26,197 bases of DNA. Origin: Brachionus plicatilis. Its lineage: Eukaryota; Rotifera; Eurotatoria; Ploima; Brachionidae. Below are positions 1-9,775 of the stretch, piece by piece. The stretch covers positions 384,083 to 410,279 of the forward strand of contig QEOQ01000348.1 of assembly GCA_010279815.1 (NCBI GenBank). The letters run 5' to 3'. How positions within the stretch are numbered: the stretch's first letter is position 1; every line of letters starts with the position of its first letter. Both the position numbers and the translations under genes were made by a program. The notes beneath the pieces are model-generated. The model worked only from the letters and a program-made list of their open reading frames with translations. It searched no databases and was not told where the DNA came from.

Positions 1-663
1 AATTATTTTTCATAACATAAATTACCAAGACAGGTGATAAGAAATTTACTTGACCAGACAAAAATTATGAAGACATTTTTCTTAAATTGAAATGAGTCAT
101 TTAAAATAATTTCACAGCTTAATATCACATTTTCCATGAAAAATTTATTTGAAATCTATGCCCATCGTAAATACTGCAAGATCATTAGACTTTTTACTTT
201 CCGAGGTACTAACTAATTTCAGATATCTGCCATATCATAACATTTTTAATTACTATTTTGGTTAACTTTTTAAAAATTAATTATTTTCGAAGAAAAATGT
301 TCTTTAATGTTTCTTTAATAAAATTTAAAATTTTGCTTTGTCCATTTAATTAGTTTTTTTAAATAATTATTTATTAGATATTGTACACATAAATTATGAC
401 CACAAAGAAATTAGCACCAATTCACACAGCATTATTTATTTCTTTTATCTAAAATTAATCTTAGCTTGTTGACCGGGAGGATAATTTTTGAAAAATTTTT
501 CGTGATAAATAAAAGCAAATAGATTTAAAAATATAATTTTATTGAAACAATATAAATTTTCAAAAATATTATTTTACAATTTAAAATTTGAACGCATCAA
601 ATAATTTTCTAAAAATAATTAGTTTATTTTAAAAAAATACTCATAAGTTATTTTCATATTTGA
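1..663. other. AT-rich upstream spacer, no gene seen
   Basis: This stretch is very AT-rich and has no open frame of useful length on either strand. It should contain the promoter and 5' UTR of the glycosyltransferase that starts at 664, but I see no element I can name with confidence. Confidence 0.6.
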
Positions 664-2241
664 ATGAGGTTTATACGAAGAAAAAAAATTATTTTCACCA
701 TCATCATTCTGTTTTCAATAATATTTATCTTTTTTATAACCAAAGACAGCCGCAAAATAATAACACAAAAAATTGTCTATCAAGAAATAAAAGATAACAT
801 TTTCGATTCCAATAAATTTATTGTGAATGGATATGTGACACAATACTCGGCAGTTTTGAGTCACAAAAAAGATAAATATGAAATAGAGACAATGATTTTT
901 ATGGAAAAATTCCGTGTCAGGAACCTCAGATGCCTAGCTTGGTTTGACAACACTGTGTATATAATTCCTACTTCAGACACACTGGCTGTTTATCTAATGC
1001 AAACAAAATACAACATGGGATACTTGTTTAAAGTAAAGTGTAGATTGGAAAAAATTGACCACAACATGTCCAATGTGTATGTAGCCTTAATCGATTTGAC
1101 CAACTTCAATGATCCATTCAATCAGCTAAAATACATCCAATTCCATAAACCAGCTGTATTCGATGCCAACAAAGCAAAGAAAAAATCAATTGTAAACTGT
1201 GTTCACACTGTTAGTATTTTAGATGCAAAAAAAGAAAAAAATATGGTCAATTGGATCCAGTTTCAGCAAAAAATTGGCTATGATAAAGTAGTCATGTATT
1301 TCATGGATGTGTCTGCTAATTTTAGTAACTTTTTGGTCAAAAAATTTGGCTCGTTTGTTCAAATTATCGATCATGAAACATCGGAGAGTAAAGTTTGCGG
1401 ATGGCACCGAAAAATGCTCTCCATTAATCCCAGTAATTTGTTCTCACAAGCCCTCATGGAACATTGTTTAAGATCAATTAAAGTAAATTTTGGTATTGAG
1501 GATCAGTATGTAAAAAATTCCCATGAACGTCTTTGTACCAATGATTGTTTGATGAAATCAAAATTTGAGTATGAATATTTGACAAATTTTGATTTTGATG
1601 AGTTCGTATTTCCGCGCATGTACCACACTAAACGGGTGACAGAATTAACCACAGACCAAAACTGCACTGGCAAAATTTTTTCCCAAAAAGCAAATATGTA
1701 CCAGTATGTTAAGCGATTAGAGTCCATTTACGGAAATAATATAGCCAGTTTTTTATTTGAAAATGTCAACATGCTAACAAAGTTTTGGTTGGTAAAAGAT
1801 AAGATTTTAGAGTCAAATAAATTCAAAAATTTAAGATATAAAGTAGATAATCTTAATATTGAATTGGCAGTTAATTCTTATACAGATAAATTTTATATTT
1901 CCTCTTATCGAAAGAATAAGGACTATTTTGAGTGCATGAATTCAACAATAATGAAAAATAATTGTTTAAGCTCGAAATGGAACAATTACTTGGGTGTTTT
2001 GGTTAATAACAGGTATGGAAAGTCAATTTACAATACCAACCTTACTTTGTCCTATAATCAGCATCATTCATCTTACATAAAATGGAATTCATTTCGAGTC
2101 ACGGTCTCGCTTTATCATGGATTTGTAAGTCACTTTAGAGACACTGAACTTGGTTGGAAAAAACGATATTCAGTGCAAAATTTATTTATTGATTCGGAGT
2201 ACTATGAGTTTTTGTATCAGAATTCGAAATTTTTTACTTAG
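664..2241 (+). CDS. GT92 (DUF23) family glycosyltransferase, type II membrane protein
   Basis: Single-exon gene of 525 residues, about the usual length for family GT92 (DUF23), which transfers sugars (galactose in the characterised C. elegans and vertebrate members) to glycans in the Golgi. Residues 1-8 are basic and 9-26 form one hydrophobic helix, a signal anchor giving a short cytoplasmic tail and a lumenal catalytic domain. The domain begins near C179-V180-H181, followed by the family's 'W-I-x-F/Y-x-x-x-x-G' block at 197-205 (an enzyme contacting a nucleotide sugar in a GT-A fold). The family signature N293-D294-C295 is present, then D310-F-D312-E313-F, the DxD-like metal/nucleotide-sugar site. 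Both key acidic motifs are intact, so the enzyme is probably active. The start is the first ATG of the frame and immediately precedes the anchor. AATAAA at 2243-2248 is a possible polyadenylation signal. The family call is firm; the sugar and acceptor are unknown. Confidence 0.85.
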   Translation: MRFIRRKKIIFTIIILFSIIFIFFITKDSRKIITQKIVYQEIKDNIFDSNKFIVNGYVTQYSAVLSHKKDKYEIETMIFMEKFRVRNLRCLAWFDNTVYIIPTSDTLAVYLMQTKYNMGYLFKVKCRLEKIDHNMSNVYVALIDLTNFNDPFNQLKYIQFHKPAVFDANKAKKKSIVNCVHTVSILDAKKEKNMVNWIQFQQKIGYDKVVMYFMDVSANFSNFLVKKFGSFVQIIDHETSESKVCGWHRKMLSINPSNLFSQALMEHCLRSIKVNFGIEDQYVKNSHERLCTNDCLMKSKFEYEYLTNFDFDEFVFPRMYHTKRVTELTTDQNCTGKIFSQKANMYQYVKRLESIYGNNIASFLFENVNMLTKFWLVKDKILESNKFKNLRYKVDNLNIELAVNSYTDKFYISSYRKNKDYFECMNSTIMKNNCLSSKWNNYLGVLVNNRYGKSIYNTNLTLSYNQHHSSYIKWNSFRVTVSLYHGFVSHFRDTELGWKKRYSVQNLFIDSEYYEFLYQNSKFFT

Positions 2242-2242
2242 A

Positions 2243-2248
2243 AATAAA
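2243..2248 (+). terminator. candidate polyadenylation signal of the GT92 gene
   Basis: AATAAA lies one base after the stop codon. The hexamer is common by chance in DNA this AT-rich, so only its position supports the call. Confidence 0.3.
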
Positions 2249-3256
2249 TTGTTTACTTTAAACACAGTACAATTACACACATTGTACCGTATTGACTTTA
2301 ATTTTAAAATATTTGGATTGTTCAATGGTTTATTGAAGGTATCAGCTGATACAATTTATAAAACCAATTTTGAGCTATTGGAAAAAATACTATAGGTTTT
2401 GTTTATTGGCAATATGTAAATAATTTTAAATTTTTACATTTTCATATTTTTATATGTTTTAATATTTATTGTACAATATTTCAGAATTTTTTTTTAAATT
2501 TTAATCATGAATTTTCATAATTAATTAAATTTTCTTGTTTTTGAAGCAGTCAGAATAATAAAAAAATTTAAAACCACAAATAAATTTTAATAAACTCTTA
2601 ATTTTATTAATGTCTTTGCAAACAAAAATATTTTAGTATTGATATATGTTTACAGGTGTTTCAAAATGAAAAGAAAAAAATAATTTTTCAAAAATAAAAA
2701 TTTCACAATTTTCATTTATTAATTATATATCTATTAGAAAGATATTTAAAAAAATATAATTTAGATTTAATATAAAACTTGAAATATCAATATTTCGTAT
2801 TCTTTTTAAATCAGTTCTTTCAAAAATTTTGTTAATTTTCAAAAGATTGAGAATTAGATGTTCGAATACTAGATATTTTTTTAAACTACACTGAATATGC
2901 TTTACCTTAATTTTACTATACCAATAGCTTTACTAGGTTCTTTAAATGCCTTTCATGTATTTTCGTTTTATTTAAAACTAAACCATTGTTATAACATATT
3001 TTAATACCTTTTTAGTTTTTTCCTTAATATCGAAGCCTCAGGGATATTTTTTAAGTGACGTTATGTAAGCCGCAAAAAAGGTAATTACCCCATAAAAGAA
3101 ATGAGTAAAAGAAAAAGTATAAGAGCGCTAAAGTTAAAATAAATGAGAGGTATGGAGAATTTTACTTACAGATAATAAGGATAATTCATAATTTAAAATT
3201 ATTTTATTAAATACAATTTATTAAATATTTTAATTTTCTAAATATAAATTAAGTAA
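2249..3256. other. AT-rich intergenic region
   Basis: No convincing gene. The short frame running on from the 3' end of the glycosyltransferase has no recognisable features. A slightly more GC-containing patch at about 3025-3110 shows no frame or repeat I can identify. Confidence 0.5.
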
Positions 3257-4821
3257 AAATATAACCCCCATAAATCAATCGGCACGGACGGTATCCATCC
3301 TCACGTACTTAAAGAATGCGCTAACACGCTCGCCCTTCCCTTAACACGCATTTTCCAGCTCTCGTTAGACACTGGAAGTGTTCCAGATAAATGGAGAGAA
3401 GCATTAGTAACTCCAATCCTTAAAAAAGGCAATAATACCGACCCATCGAACTACAGGCCTATTTCACTGACATCAGTTGTATGCAAAGTACTTGAAAAAA
3501 TTGTTAAAAGAGAAATCATGTCGTTCTTGTCACAAAATAAGCTTATATCCGAAAATCAACATGGCTTCGTCAATAAAAAAGCATGCGTAACTAATCTTTT
3601 AGAAACAAAGGACTACGCAACAAAAGCATCAGCTTCGAATCACCCGCTGGACATTCTGTTCCTCGATTTCGCCAAAGCTTTCGACACCGTACCACACGCT
3701 CGCCTCATACACAAGCTTGAACAATATGGCATCAAATCGAAACTCCTATGCTGGATACGCTCATTCTTACAAAACAGGAAGCAGAAAGTAATTCTAGGCG
3801 AACACGAATCAGATTGGCTACCGGTACTAAGCGGTGTCCCACAAGGATCTGTACTCGGCCCTACACTCTTCGTCATCTACATCAACGACATCAGTGATGG
3901 AATTACCAATCAGCCGAAAATGTACGCCGACGACACGAAAATTCTAGCCAAAATAGACCCGAGCCACCCTGAAAACAGCACCACAAGTTTACAAAACGAC
4001 ATAAACACAATCAACGACTGGTCAAACAAGTGGCTGATGAGATTAAACTTATCGAAATGCAAAGTAATGCATATCGGCAAAAACAACCCAAAAGCAACCT
4101 ACACAATGTCAGACCACAGCTCAAATACAAACATTAGAATAACTGAAACCACAAGCGAAAGAGACCTCGGCATTTTTATCTCTAATGATCTTAAGCCATC
4201 ACACCAAGTCTGTAAAGCCGCTGCTAACGCAAACTTTATACTCAGCTCATTAAAGAACGCTTTTACCCTAAGAGACGCAAAACTCTGGAAAAAGCTTTAC
4301 ACATGTTATATTAGACCGCACTTGGAATTTGCAAGCTCGGCCTGGAGTCCATACACCCAGAAAGACATAAAACTGCTAGAAAAAGTACAACACAGAGCCA
4401 CGAAAACCATACATGAGTTCAAAAGCTTAAACTACGAAGATCGATGCAGCAAATTAGGGCTAACTACACTAAAAATAAGGCGTATCCGCGGAGACATAAT
4501 ACAGAAATTTAAGCTTGAATCAAATTTAGAGCACATAAACTGGTACGCAAAACCGCTATGCTCGGAGCCGCGAGGGGGTCATAGAGGACTTTTCAGGCGT
4601 GAAATAGTAAGATGTTGTAATCCAAGGCACAATTTTTTCAATAATAGAATTGCTAACTTTTGGAACGGCCTACCAGACGAGGTCATCAACTCAACTACAG
4701 TCAACTCATTCAAGAACAACCTCGACAAGCATCTCGCCACCGCTACAGGGCGTCATCTACTGTTGACGCGCTCCGCATGATCATTTCATGCCGCGGTTTT
4801 TCTTTCTACTACTACTACTAT
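3257..4821 (+). mobile_element. 5'-truncated non-LTR (LINE) retrotransposon, CR1/L2/RTE/Jockey-like
   Basis: The element is clearly richer in G+C than its AT-rich surroundings. Reverse-transcriptase homology begins abruptly at about 3269, with an in-frame stop at 3254-3256, so the apurinic endonuclease ORF and the RT N-terminus are missing. This is the usual 5' truncation of target-primed reverse transcription. After the stop at 4780 there is a short 3' UTR and then an ACT microsatellite tail (4808-4820) instead of poly(A). Microsatellite tails are typical of CR1/L2- and RTE-type elements rather than poly(A)-tailed Jockey elements. An 8-base match TATAAATT (3243-3250 and 4821-4828) could be a target-site duplication, but it is weak in such AT-rich DNA. 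Confidence 0.85.
3269..4780 (+). CDS. non-LTR retrotransposon reverse transcriptase, 5'-truncated
   Basis: The open frame starts upstream of its first ATG (3518). Codons from 3269 already encode the conserved 'K-S-x-G-x-D-G-I-H-P' block and the 'NYRPISLTS' motif (3449-3475), so the missing N-terminus reflects truncation. Counting from the Met at 3518, the catalytic motifs are LDFAKAFD (residues 49-56, motif A Asp at 50), SGVPQGSVLGP (105-115) and YADD (136-139). The C-terminal part holds the 'YIRPHLEFASSAWSPYT' thumb-region block typical of Jockey/CR1/RTE-type RTs, then the 'FWNGLPDEV' block. The frame is free of stops and frameshifts for 504 codons, which suggests a recent insertion. Without its endonuclease and own 5' promoter it should be unable to move autonomously. 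Confidence 0.85.
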   Translation, partial: HKSIGTDGIHPHVLKECANTLALPLTRIFQLSLDTGSVPDKWREALVTPILKKGNNTDPSNYRPISLTSVVCKVLEKIVKREIMSFLSQNKLISENQHGFVNKKACVTNLLETKDYATKASASNHPLDILFLDFAKAFDTVPHARLIHKLEQYGIKSKLLCWIRSFLQNRKQKVILGEHESDWLPVLSGVPQGSVLGPTLFVIYINDISDGITNQPKMYADDTKILAKIDPSHPENSTTSLQNDINTINDWSNKWLMRLNLSKCKVMHIGKNNPKATYTMSDHSSNTNIRITETTSERDLGIFISNDLKPSHQVCKAAANANFILSSLKNAFTLRDAKLWKKLYTCYIRPHLEFASSAWSPYTQKDIKLLEKVQHRATKTIHEFKSLNYEDRCSKLGLTTLKIRRIRGDIIQKFKLESNLEHINWYAKPLCSEPRGGHRGLFRREIVRCCNPRHNFFNNRIANFWNGLPDEVINSTTVNSFKNNLDKHLATATGRHLLLTRSA

Positions 4822-4998
4822 ATAAATTTAGCTGAAATAAATTTGATAAATATAATTGTTTTGTAATTCACTTTTTAATTGTAATTTTCTTTAAAAGGTT
4901 CAGCATTTTTGCAAATTTTTGTTAAAAGCTTAAAACGTTTTTCAAATTATCTCTATAAAAATAAATTTAATTCTACCATTTTTATCTTCTCTCTTCTT
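4822..4998. other. AT-rich spacer between two LINE 3' ends
   Basis: AT-rich, with no feature seen. It separates the ACT tail of the intact RT element from the older LINE remnant downstream. Confidence 0.5.
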
Positions 4999-5156
4999 TC
5001 AGTAGACAACTAGAACAGATTGCCTCCTGAAGTAGTCACAGCCGGTTCAAAGAACTTATTTAAAAAAATGCGAATAAGTCACTCTCGGATAGCTACTATA
5101 ACGATCCCTATTTGGATTTTCATTTGGTGGGGTAGCTTATTTTTATTATTATTATT
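4999..5156 (+). mobile_element. fossil 3' end of a second non-LTR retrotransposon
   Basis: From 4999 the frame reads S-V-D-N-stop-N-R-L-P-P-E-V-V-T-A-G-S-K-N-L-F-K-K. This matches the extreme C-terminus of LINE reverse transcriptases, compare 'FWNGLPDEV...SFKNNL' in the neighbouring element. The TAG at 5011-5013 sits where the family has Trp (TGG), a single-base decay. The coding-like part runs to about 5075. The piece ends in a TTA microsatellite (about 5141-5157), a tail like that of the neighbour but with a different unit. Same orientation as the upstream element. Only the last ~150 bp remain, by truncation or erosion. Confidence 0.6.
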
Positions 5157-5296
5157 AAACACTGATTAAAACTCGATTAATTTACAATAAAAAAAAAATT
5201 TAAAAACTCTGAATAATTGCTGGTAAAATAATGAAAAAATAAAATTATATTTTCGAAGGTTAAAATATTTCATTTATTTTTTTTCTCATTTTTAAA

Positions 5297-5811
5297 AGCA
5301 AATTGAAGTTTGAGATCAAGATCAAAAGATCAAAATATAAATTGTAATATTTTTTTAAAAGCAATTCCTTGACATGTCATGTAAAGTTCATTTTCATATT
5401 TAAAATTTTTAAATGTCCCTTTTTATTGAACTTTAATATGTTTAAATATTTTAATTGATTTTAATGAAAACTTACTTTTAAAGACAAAAAAATTAACTTT
5501 TTTAAAATTTCAAATTTGTTAAAGTAAAAAAATAATATTGTTTCAGCTTGAATCAATGGATATAAAAGTTATAAATTTGAATTTGTGAATTAACTTAGCC
5601 TGAATTATTTAAATTAAGATTGTTTTTGTAAAATAAATTAGAGATCAATAATTTTGATGTTAATTTGATAATGAACCATTATAAGACATAACATGTCTAG
5701 TAATGTTTAATATTTATTTCTTTAAAATTATTAAAATCATTAGATTAATTAAGTTTTAAAATTTAAATGGTCATTTTGATCTTAAAATTTGATCTGAAAC
5801 TTCAAATTGCC
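5297..5811. mobile_element. 515-bp TIR MITE, copy 1, with 8-bp target duplication
   Basis: The two ends are imperfect inverted repeats of about 45 bp: AGCAAATTGAAGTTTGAGAT at the left, and the complement of the right end reads GGCAATTTGAAGTTTCAGAT. The 8-mer TTTTTAAA abuts both ends exactly (5289-5296 and 5812-5819). There is no coding capacity inside. A second copy at 22466-22980 has exactly the same length and its own 8-bp duplication. Eight-bp duplications are made by hAT, P and Merlin transposases; which one mobilised this family cannot be decided from the ends alone. Confidence 0.8.
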
Positions 5812-5819
5812 TTTTTAAA

Positions 5820-7019
5820 TTAGATATAGCATAATTCTAATTAAAGAATCAATTTATTTATCAATAGAAAAATAATCTCTTTTCAACTACAGTTCTAATT
5901 CAATATTTATTATCTAATTAAATAAATATTAATCTAATAATGACAAAAAATTAATCGATTTTAATTACGGTAGTAAACAAATGTTATTTGAACAGTATTT
6001 AATAGCGCATTTTCATTGCTCTTTTTGTCTACATCGTTGGTAAAGACACAAATAATATACTTATATCACTTAAAGGGGTTGTGAAATTCAGAAAAAATTT
6101 ATCAAAAATATAAAAAAATGACTAACGACCTTATTTTAAAAAAAGGGTCATTATGGGATCTTGCTCTATGTTATAATTTTTGTGAGATTTTTTAATCTCC
6201 AATTTTAATTTTCAAAATAAAAATTTTTTTAATTTGTTCTAAATTTTACTAAGTCTCACTAGTATATGCGTCGCAGACTATTTTAATAGATGACTAGAAA
6301 GGTAAGGCTTGACAAAAAAAATTTTTCTTTGATAATGAAATTTAAGTTTTAAAAATAAAAAAATAAATAAAATATTTTGTTTTTATTATCGCTCATTTAA
6401 AAAAATAGTCAAAAATTATCAATAATTTTTTTTAGAAGTTTTGAAAAATAGTTGCTCAAATGGCACTTTAATTAGACAATGAAGCGTTTAGAATTTTTTA
6501 ATTAAATTTAGTTCAAATTAACAATATTAAATATAATATTTGATGTATTTTTTGAAATAATTTTACTACCTGTCAAATTCATTTAATAATGCTTTTTTTA
6601 ATTTTTTTTTCAAATTAATATATTTTATCAAAACAATAAGAAAAAAGAAAATTATTTTTCTATTTATCCCCAAACCATTTAAAAAAATTTCGTTGACTAA
6701 AGAACATATTTTTAATTAGCATATTTTAATCAGTGATCGTGATGTTCTAATCAAGAAGCGGGATTAAAATTTTATCATTTTTTCAATTTTTTCAAAATTG
6801 GGGAAAAAACATCAAAAATTTTATTTATTCATCAGATATAAATGCCAAGTGCAAAATAAAAAAAAAAAAGAAATTTAACAAAAATTAACTTAATAAATAT
6901 TCCAATTAAATTTTCATATTTAATTAAGAATTCAAGTTTGTTAAACATGATTTTACAGTTCAAAACTTTAATCAATACTTAACTTGATCATGATTCCATT
7001 CATTTATCATAAATTATCA
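5820..7019. other. AT-rich intergenic region
   Basis: No gene seen on either strand. TTGTGAAATTCA at about 6080-6091 resembles the outer end of the fold-back element at 15195, but no partner end was found nearby. Confidence 0.5.
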
Positions 7020-7290
7020 GCCGAAGAGCTTTTTTTTCAGAGGGGTGCTCTCAAACTGCCAGAGATGATCCCAAAGGAAACCCTAATTAAAAGCAGTGCA
7101 TCAATCCATCAAAACGAATTCCCAAGACAGCTCAAGTCAAACTGAGCTTGATTAGAATGTTCACCTTTTTACTATTTATTTAAGGGCGTATGTGTCCGCC
7201 TTGATTACAAACTTTGGCCTTGGATGCAGAAGCAAATATGTAGTTATGGTCTCCCTCATTGATTTAGCGCTCAATGACATATTTTTTTCT
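7020..7290. promoter_or_regulatory. G+C-richer block upstream of the first DnaJ gene
   Basis: This block has visibly more G+C than the flanking spacer and no long open frame. It ends in a pyrimidine-rich run (7281-7322) about 180 bp before the DnaJ start codon. GAATGTTC at 7155-7162 matches one two-unit heat-shock-element core (GAAnnTTC). A functional HSE normally needs three or more units, so this is only suggestive. It could be a promoter, a 5' UTR exon or a non-coding transcript. Confidence 0.3.
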
Positions 7291-7500
7291 TTTTTTTTTC
7301 TCTATCTTTCTCTCTTTTTCTTTCACACATATTTCAATTTTTATGTTTCATTATTAAAATAATAAATTAAAATTTTCATTTTTTCCAATTCATTGTTGAT
7401 TTAGTCGAGAAAATTCTAAGATAATTTAATTTAAATCGCTAATTGCGCCGCATTCAACAGTTTAAATTAAATTTAATCAAGTATTTAGATTTGGCGGACA

Positions 7501-8289
7501 ATGACAGGCACAAAGAGCTACTATGAAATACTGGAGCTTGACAGCTCGGCAAGTGAATCGGACATAAAAAAAGCATACCGCCGTTTGGCTCTCAGATGGC
7601 ACCCGGACAAGAACCAAAACAACCCAAAAGAAGCCGAAATGCGCTTCAAGGAAATATCCGAGGCCTACGAAGTGCTGTCCGATAGTAAGTGCTTTAAGTG
7701 TGACATTCCGGACTACGACTATTCCAACAATTACCAGGACTACTTTGAGTGGCTCGAGCAGGAAAAAAAGCGCACTGCCAGGCCCCACTTTTCCCAGACT
7801 AAGCCAGCATCCTTCACAGTTCCTAGCCAGCGCAAATATAAGCACGAGTTTAGGCCCAAAAAGGCCCACTTTGGAACCTTTTCGGCCCAGCAAGTCCAGC
7901 AGTTGGTTGACTCTTTTGTCGATGATCCTAAATGGTGGGTGCACTTTACCAGACCGCCCTGTCACTCGACCAAGAGTCCGTGCGAGTTCGACACGCGCTC
8001 TGTTAGACCAAAGCCAAAAGGGCTGAAAAAAAAGAAAAAAAAGTGTCGAAAAAAAAAGACCACCTTTAAGCCCAAAAGGCCGAATAAAAAATTTAAAAAA
8101 TCTCTGACCACTTATCTGTTTTGTTTAGCTGATAGAAAGGATAGAAAAAAATTTCTCAAGTTTTTTAGGCTTTTTAAAAATCGAGCCGAAAAATTTAAAA
8201 TATTCAGTAAGATTAAATTAGATTTAACATTTAGTTCTAACCGGAAAAGAATTTCAATTTTTTTGTTGCAAAATTTAATTTTTTTTTAA
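7501..8289 (+). CDS. possible intron-1-retained isoform of the DnaJ gene (262 aa)
   Basis: If intron 1 (7685-8301) is retained, the exon-1 frame stays open for a further 201 codons and stops at 8289, just before the acceptor. The product would keep J-domain helices I-III and HPD (34-36) but lose helix IV. It would continue with an aromatic/acidic stretch (70-90), a 'WWVHF' segment (145-149) and a Lys/Arg-rich stretch at about 170-200 that resembles a nuclear localisation signal. The first ~400 bp of the intron are much richer in G+C than other introns here, as coding sequence is. Mammalian DNAJB6 and DNAJB2 also make alternative isoforms differing in C-terminal targeting. Whether this one is expressed cannot be told from sequence. 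Confidence 0.4.
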   Translation: MTGTKSYYEILELDSSASESDIKKAYRRLALRWHPDKNQNNPKEAEMRFKEISEAYEVLSDSKCFKCDIPDYDYSNNYQDYFEWLEQEKKRTARPHFSQTKPASFTVPSQRKYKHEFRPKKAHFGTFSAQQVQQLVDSFVDDPKWWVHFTRPPCHSTKSPCEFDTRSVRPKPKGLKKKKKKCRKKKTTFKPKRPNKKFKKSLTTYLFCLADRKDRKKFLKFFRLFKNRAEKFKIFSKIKLDLTFSSNRKRISIFLLQNLIFF

Positions 8290-8956
8290 ATTTAATTTAA
8301 GAAAATAAACGAGAGATTTATGACAAATATGGCAAAGAAGGTCTGATCAGAGGCTCGGGTGGAGCAGGTCCAGAGTTTGATTTTGATATATCGAGCTTTT
8401 TTGCTGGTAGAAGAGGAGGACCCTCGAACTTCAGGTTCAGAAGCCCGACAGATATTTTTGAGGAATTTTTCGGAACTGATAACATATTTGATTTAATTGG
8501 TAAAAAAAATAAAAATAAATTTTTAATTAATTAGTTTAATTAAAGACGATGACATGCTTTTTTCGTCTGGGTCAAGAGGCAATCAAAAAAAATCACAAAG
8601 AAATAGAAATGGAGATATGCAGACTAATTTGATTCAGTCGATGTTTGGGTTCCCCGGCGGAAATAATTTTGGATCGGGCTTCGCTACTTTTTCTTCTTTT
8701 TCCTCAATGGGTGGCAATGGTAATGGTCATGGCATGATGAAGTCAACTTCTAAATCTACCAAAATGGTTAATGGAAGAAAATATGTCACAACAAAGTAAA
8801 AAAAAAAAAGGTCTAAATAATTTTATTAAAAAAAATTGTTTTTTTTTTAATAGAATTGTCGAGAACGGCGTAGAGACTGTGATTACAGAAGAAGACGGGG
8901 TGGTCAAGTCGAAAACAGTTAATGGTGTGCCTCAATCAATTGAGTATAGAAAATAA
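7501..8956 (+). CDS. DNAJB6/DNAJB2-like class B J-protein, four exons
   Basis: Co-chaperone expected to stimulate Hsp70 ATPase and hold aggregation-prone clients. Spliced model: exons 7501-7684, 8302-8499, 8546-8795 and 8854-8956, giving 244 residues. All three introns (617, 46 and 58 bp) are GT-AG and the joins keep frame: the first restores J-domain helix IV as [13 protein letters not shown], the second gives DLIDDDM, the third gives [13 protein letters not shown]. The J-domain spans about 6-72 with the HPD triad at 34-36. A Gly/Phe region follows with the family block '[11 protein letters not shown]...FDLI', then a Gly/Ser/Phe-rich segment (IDRs common in DNAJB6). The end carries the DNAJB6-type block 'NGxExVxxxEDGxxKSKxxNG'. 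AATAAA occurs at 9030-9035. The two neighbouring DnaJ genes have no introns. The first intron is unusual and is listed separately. Confidence 0.85.
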
Positions 8957-9029
8957 ACTGTTTATTCTATTTGAACATTCTAAGTTTTAAATTTTTGTAT
9001 AATCAATTTTTCATACAATTTATTAATTT

Positions 9030-9035
9030 AATAAA
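9030..9035 (+). terminator. candidate polyadenylation signal, first DnaJ gene
   Basis: AATAAA lies 74 bp after the stop. A second one overlaps the stop codon at 8952-8957. Confidence 0.35.
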
Positions 9036-9775
9036 AAAGATTTAGTTAAGCATCAATATGTGTTTAATACTCAATGTGACAAAAAATCAACTACAACTAA
9101 ATCAAAATTTAATTTATTTATTTTTTTCTTAAATGACTAGCCTATTGACACTATCTTCTATTTGTTTAAATTTAAATAAAATTTTTTAATTCCAATTTTA
9201 TCCAAAAGCAAATGAACCACCTCTAAATTGAATTAATAAAAAAAAAATTTCAATAAAATCCACATAATTTGATTGAAAAATACTCGAAAATACATTAGAT
9301 CAACAAGTTCACTTTTTTTTGAAAATGATAAAATAAAATTTTTAAAAAAAGAACAAGAATTTTTTAAAAATTTTCAAAAATTCATTTTCATCATTTCATG
9401 GAAGTAAAAAAGCTCTTAAAATTAAGCGTTTAAAATTAGCCAGTTTTTAGAATATGATATTCATTAAATGGTTTTAGTATGAAATATGGTCAATTAAAAC
9501 TTCGAAAAGCTAAAATAAAGATTCTTTTTGATTTTTAGAATATATCAGCTTCTGGGACGGTTTTCAAAAAATTCAATTTAAAGGTAGTTTATTTCTTTTT
9601 AGTTTAAAAATTCTACATTAAAAATTAATGAGTTTCAGAAAAATTAATGAGTTTCAGAAAATTCTCTCATAAAATTAAAATTGCGTAATTAGAAAAATTA
9701 AATTTTTCACATTTTTTTTTCATATCTTGAATTATATTTATTAAGTGTGAAACAATTAAAATGACACGGACACTG
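9036..9775. other. AT-rich intergenic region with a short tandem repeat
   Basis: No gene seen. Two head-to-tail copies of AAAATTAATGAGTTTCAG lie at about 9621-9658. Confidence 0.5.

Noticed and set aside
2150..2395. 81-codon frame overlapping the end of the glycosyltransferase
   Set aside because: It overlaps the real gene in another frame and then runs into AT-rich spacer, with no recognised features.
3243..4828. TATAAATT as a proven target-site duplication of the LINE
   Set aside because: Only 8 A/T bases, and the left copy is separated from the start of RT homology; chance is likely.
5040..5052. GGTTCAAAG as a tRNA B-box
   Set aside because: No A-box or cloverleaf around it; it belongs to the coding remnant of the LINE fossil.
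7477..7965. 162-codon minus-strand frame antisense to the first DnaJ exon and intron
   Set aside because: It mirrors the coding-like plus-strand frame; its hydrophobic, repetitive sequence has no recognisable domain, while the plus strand carries the J-domain.
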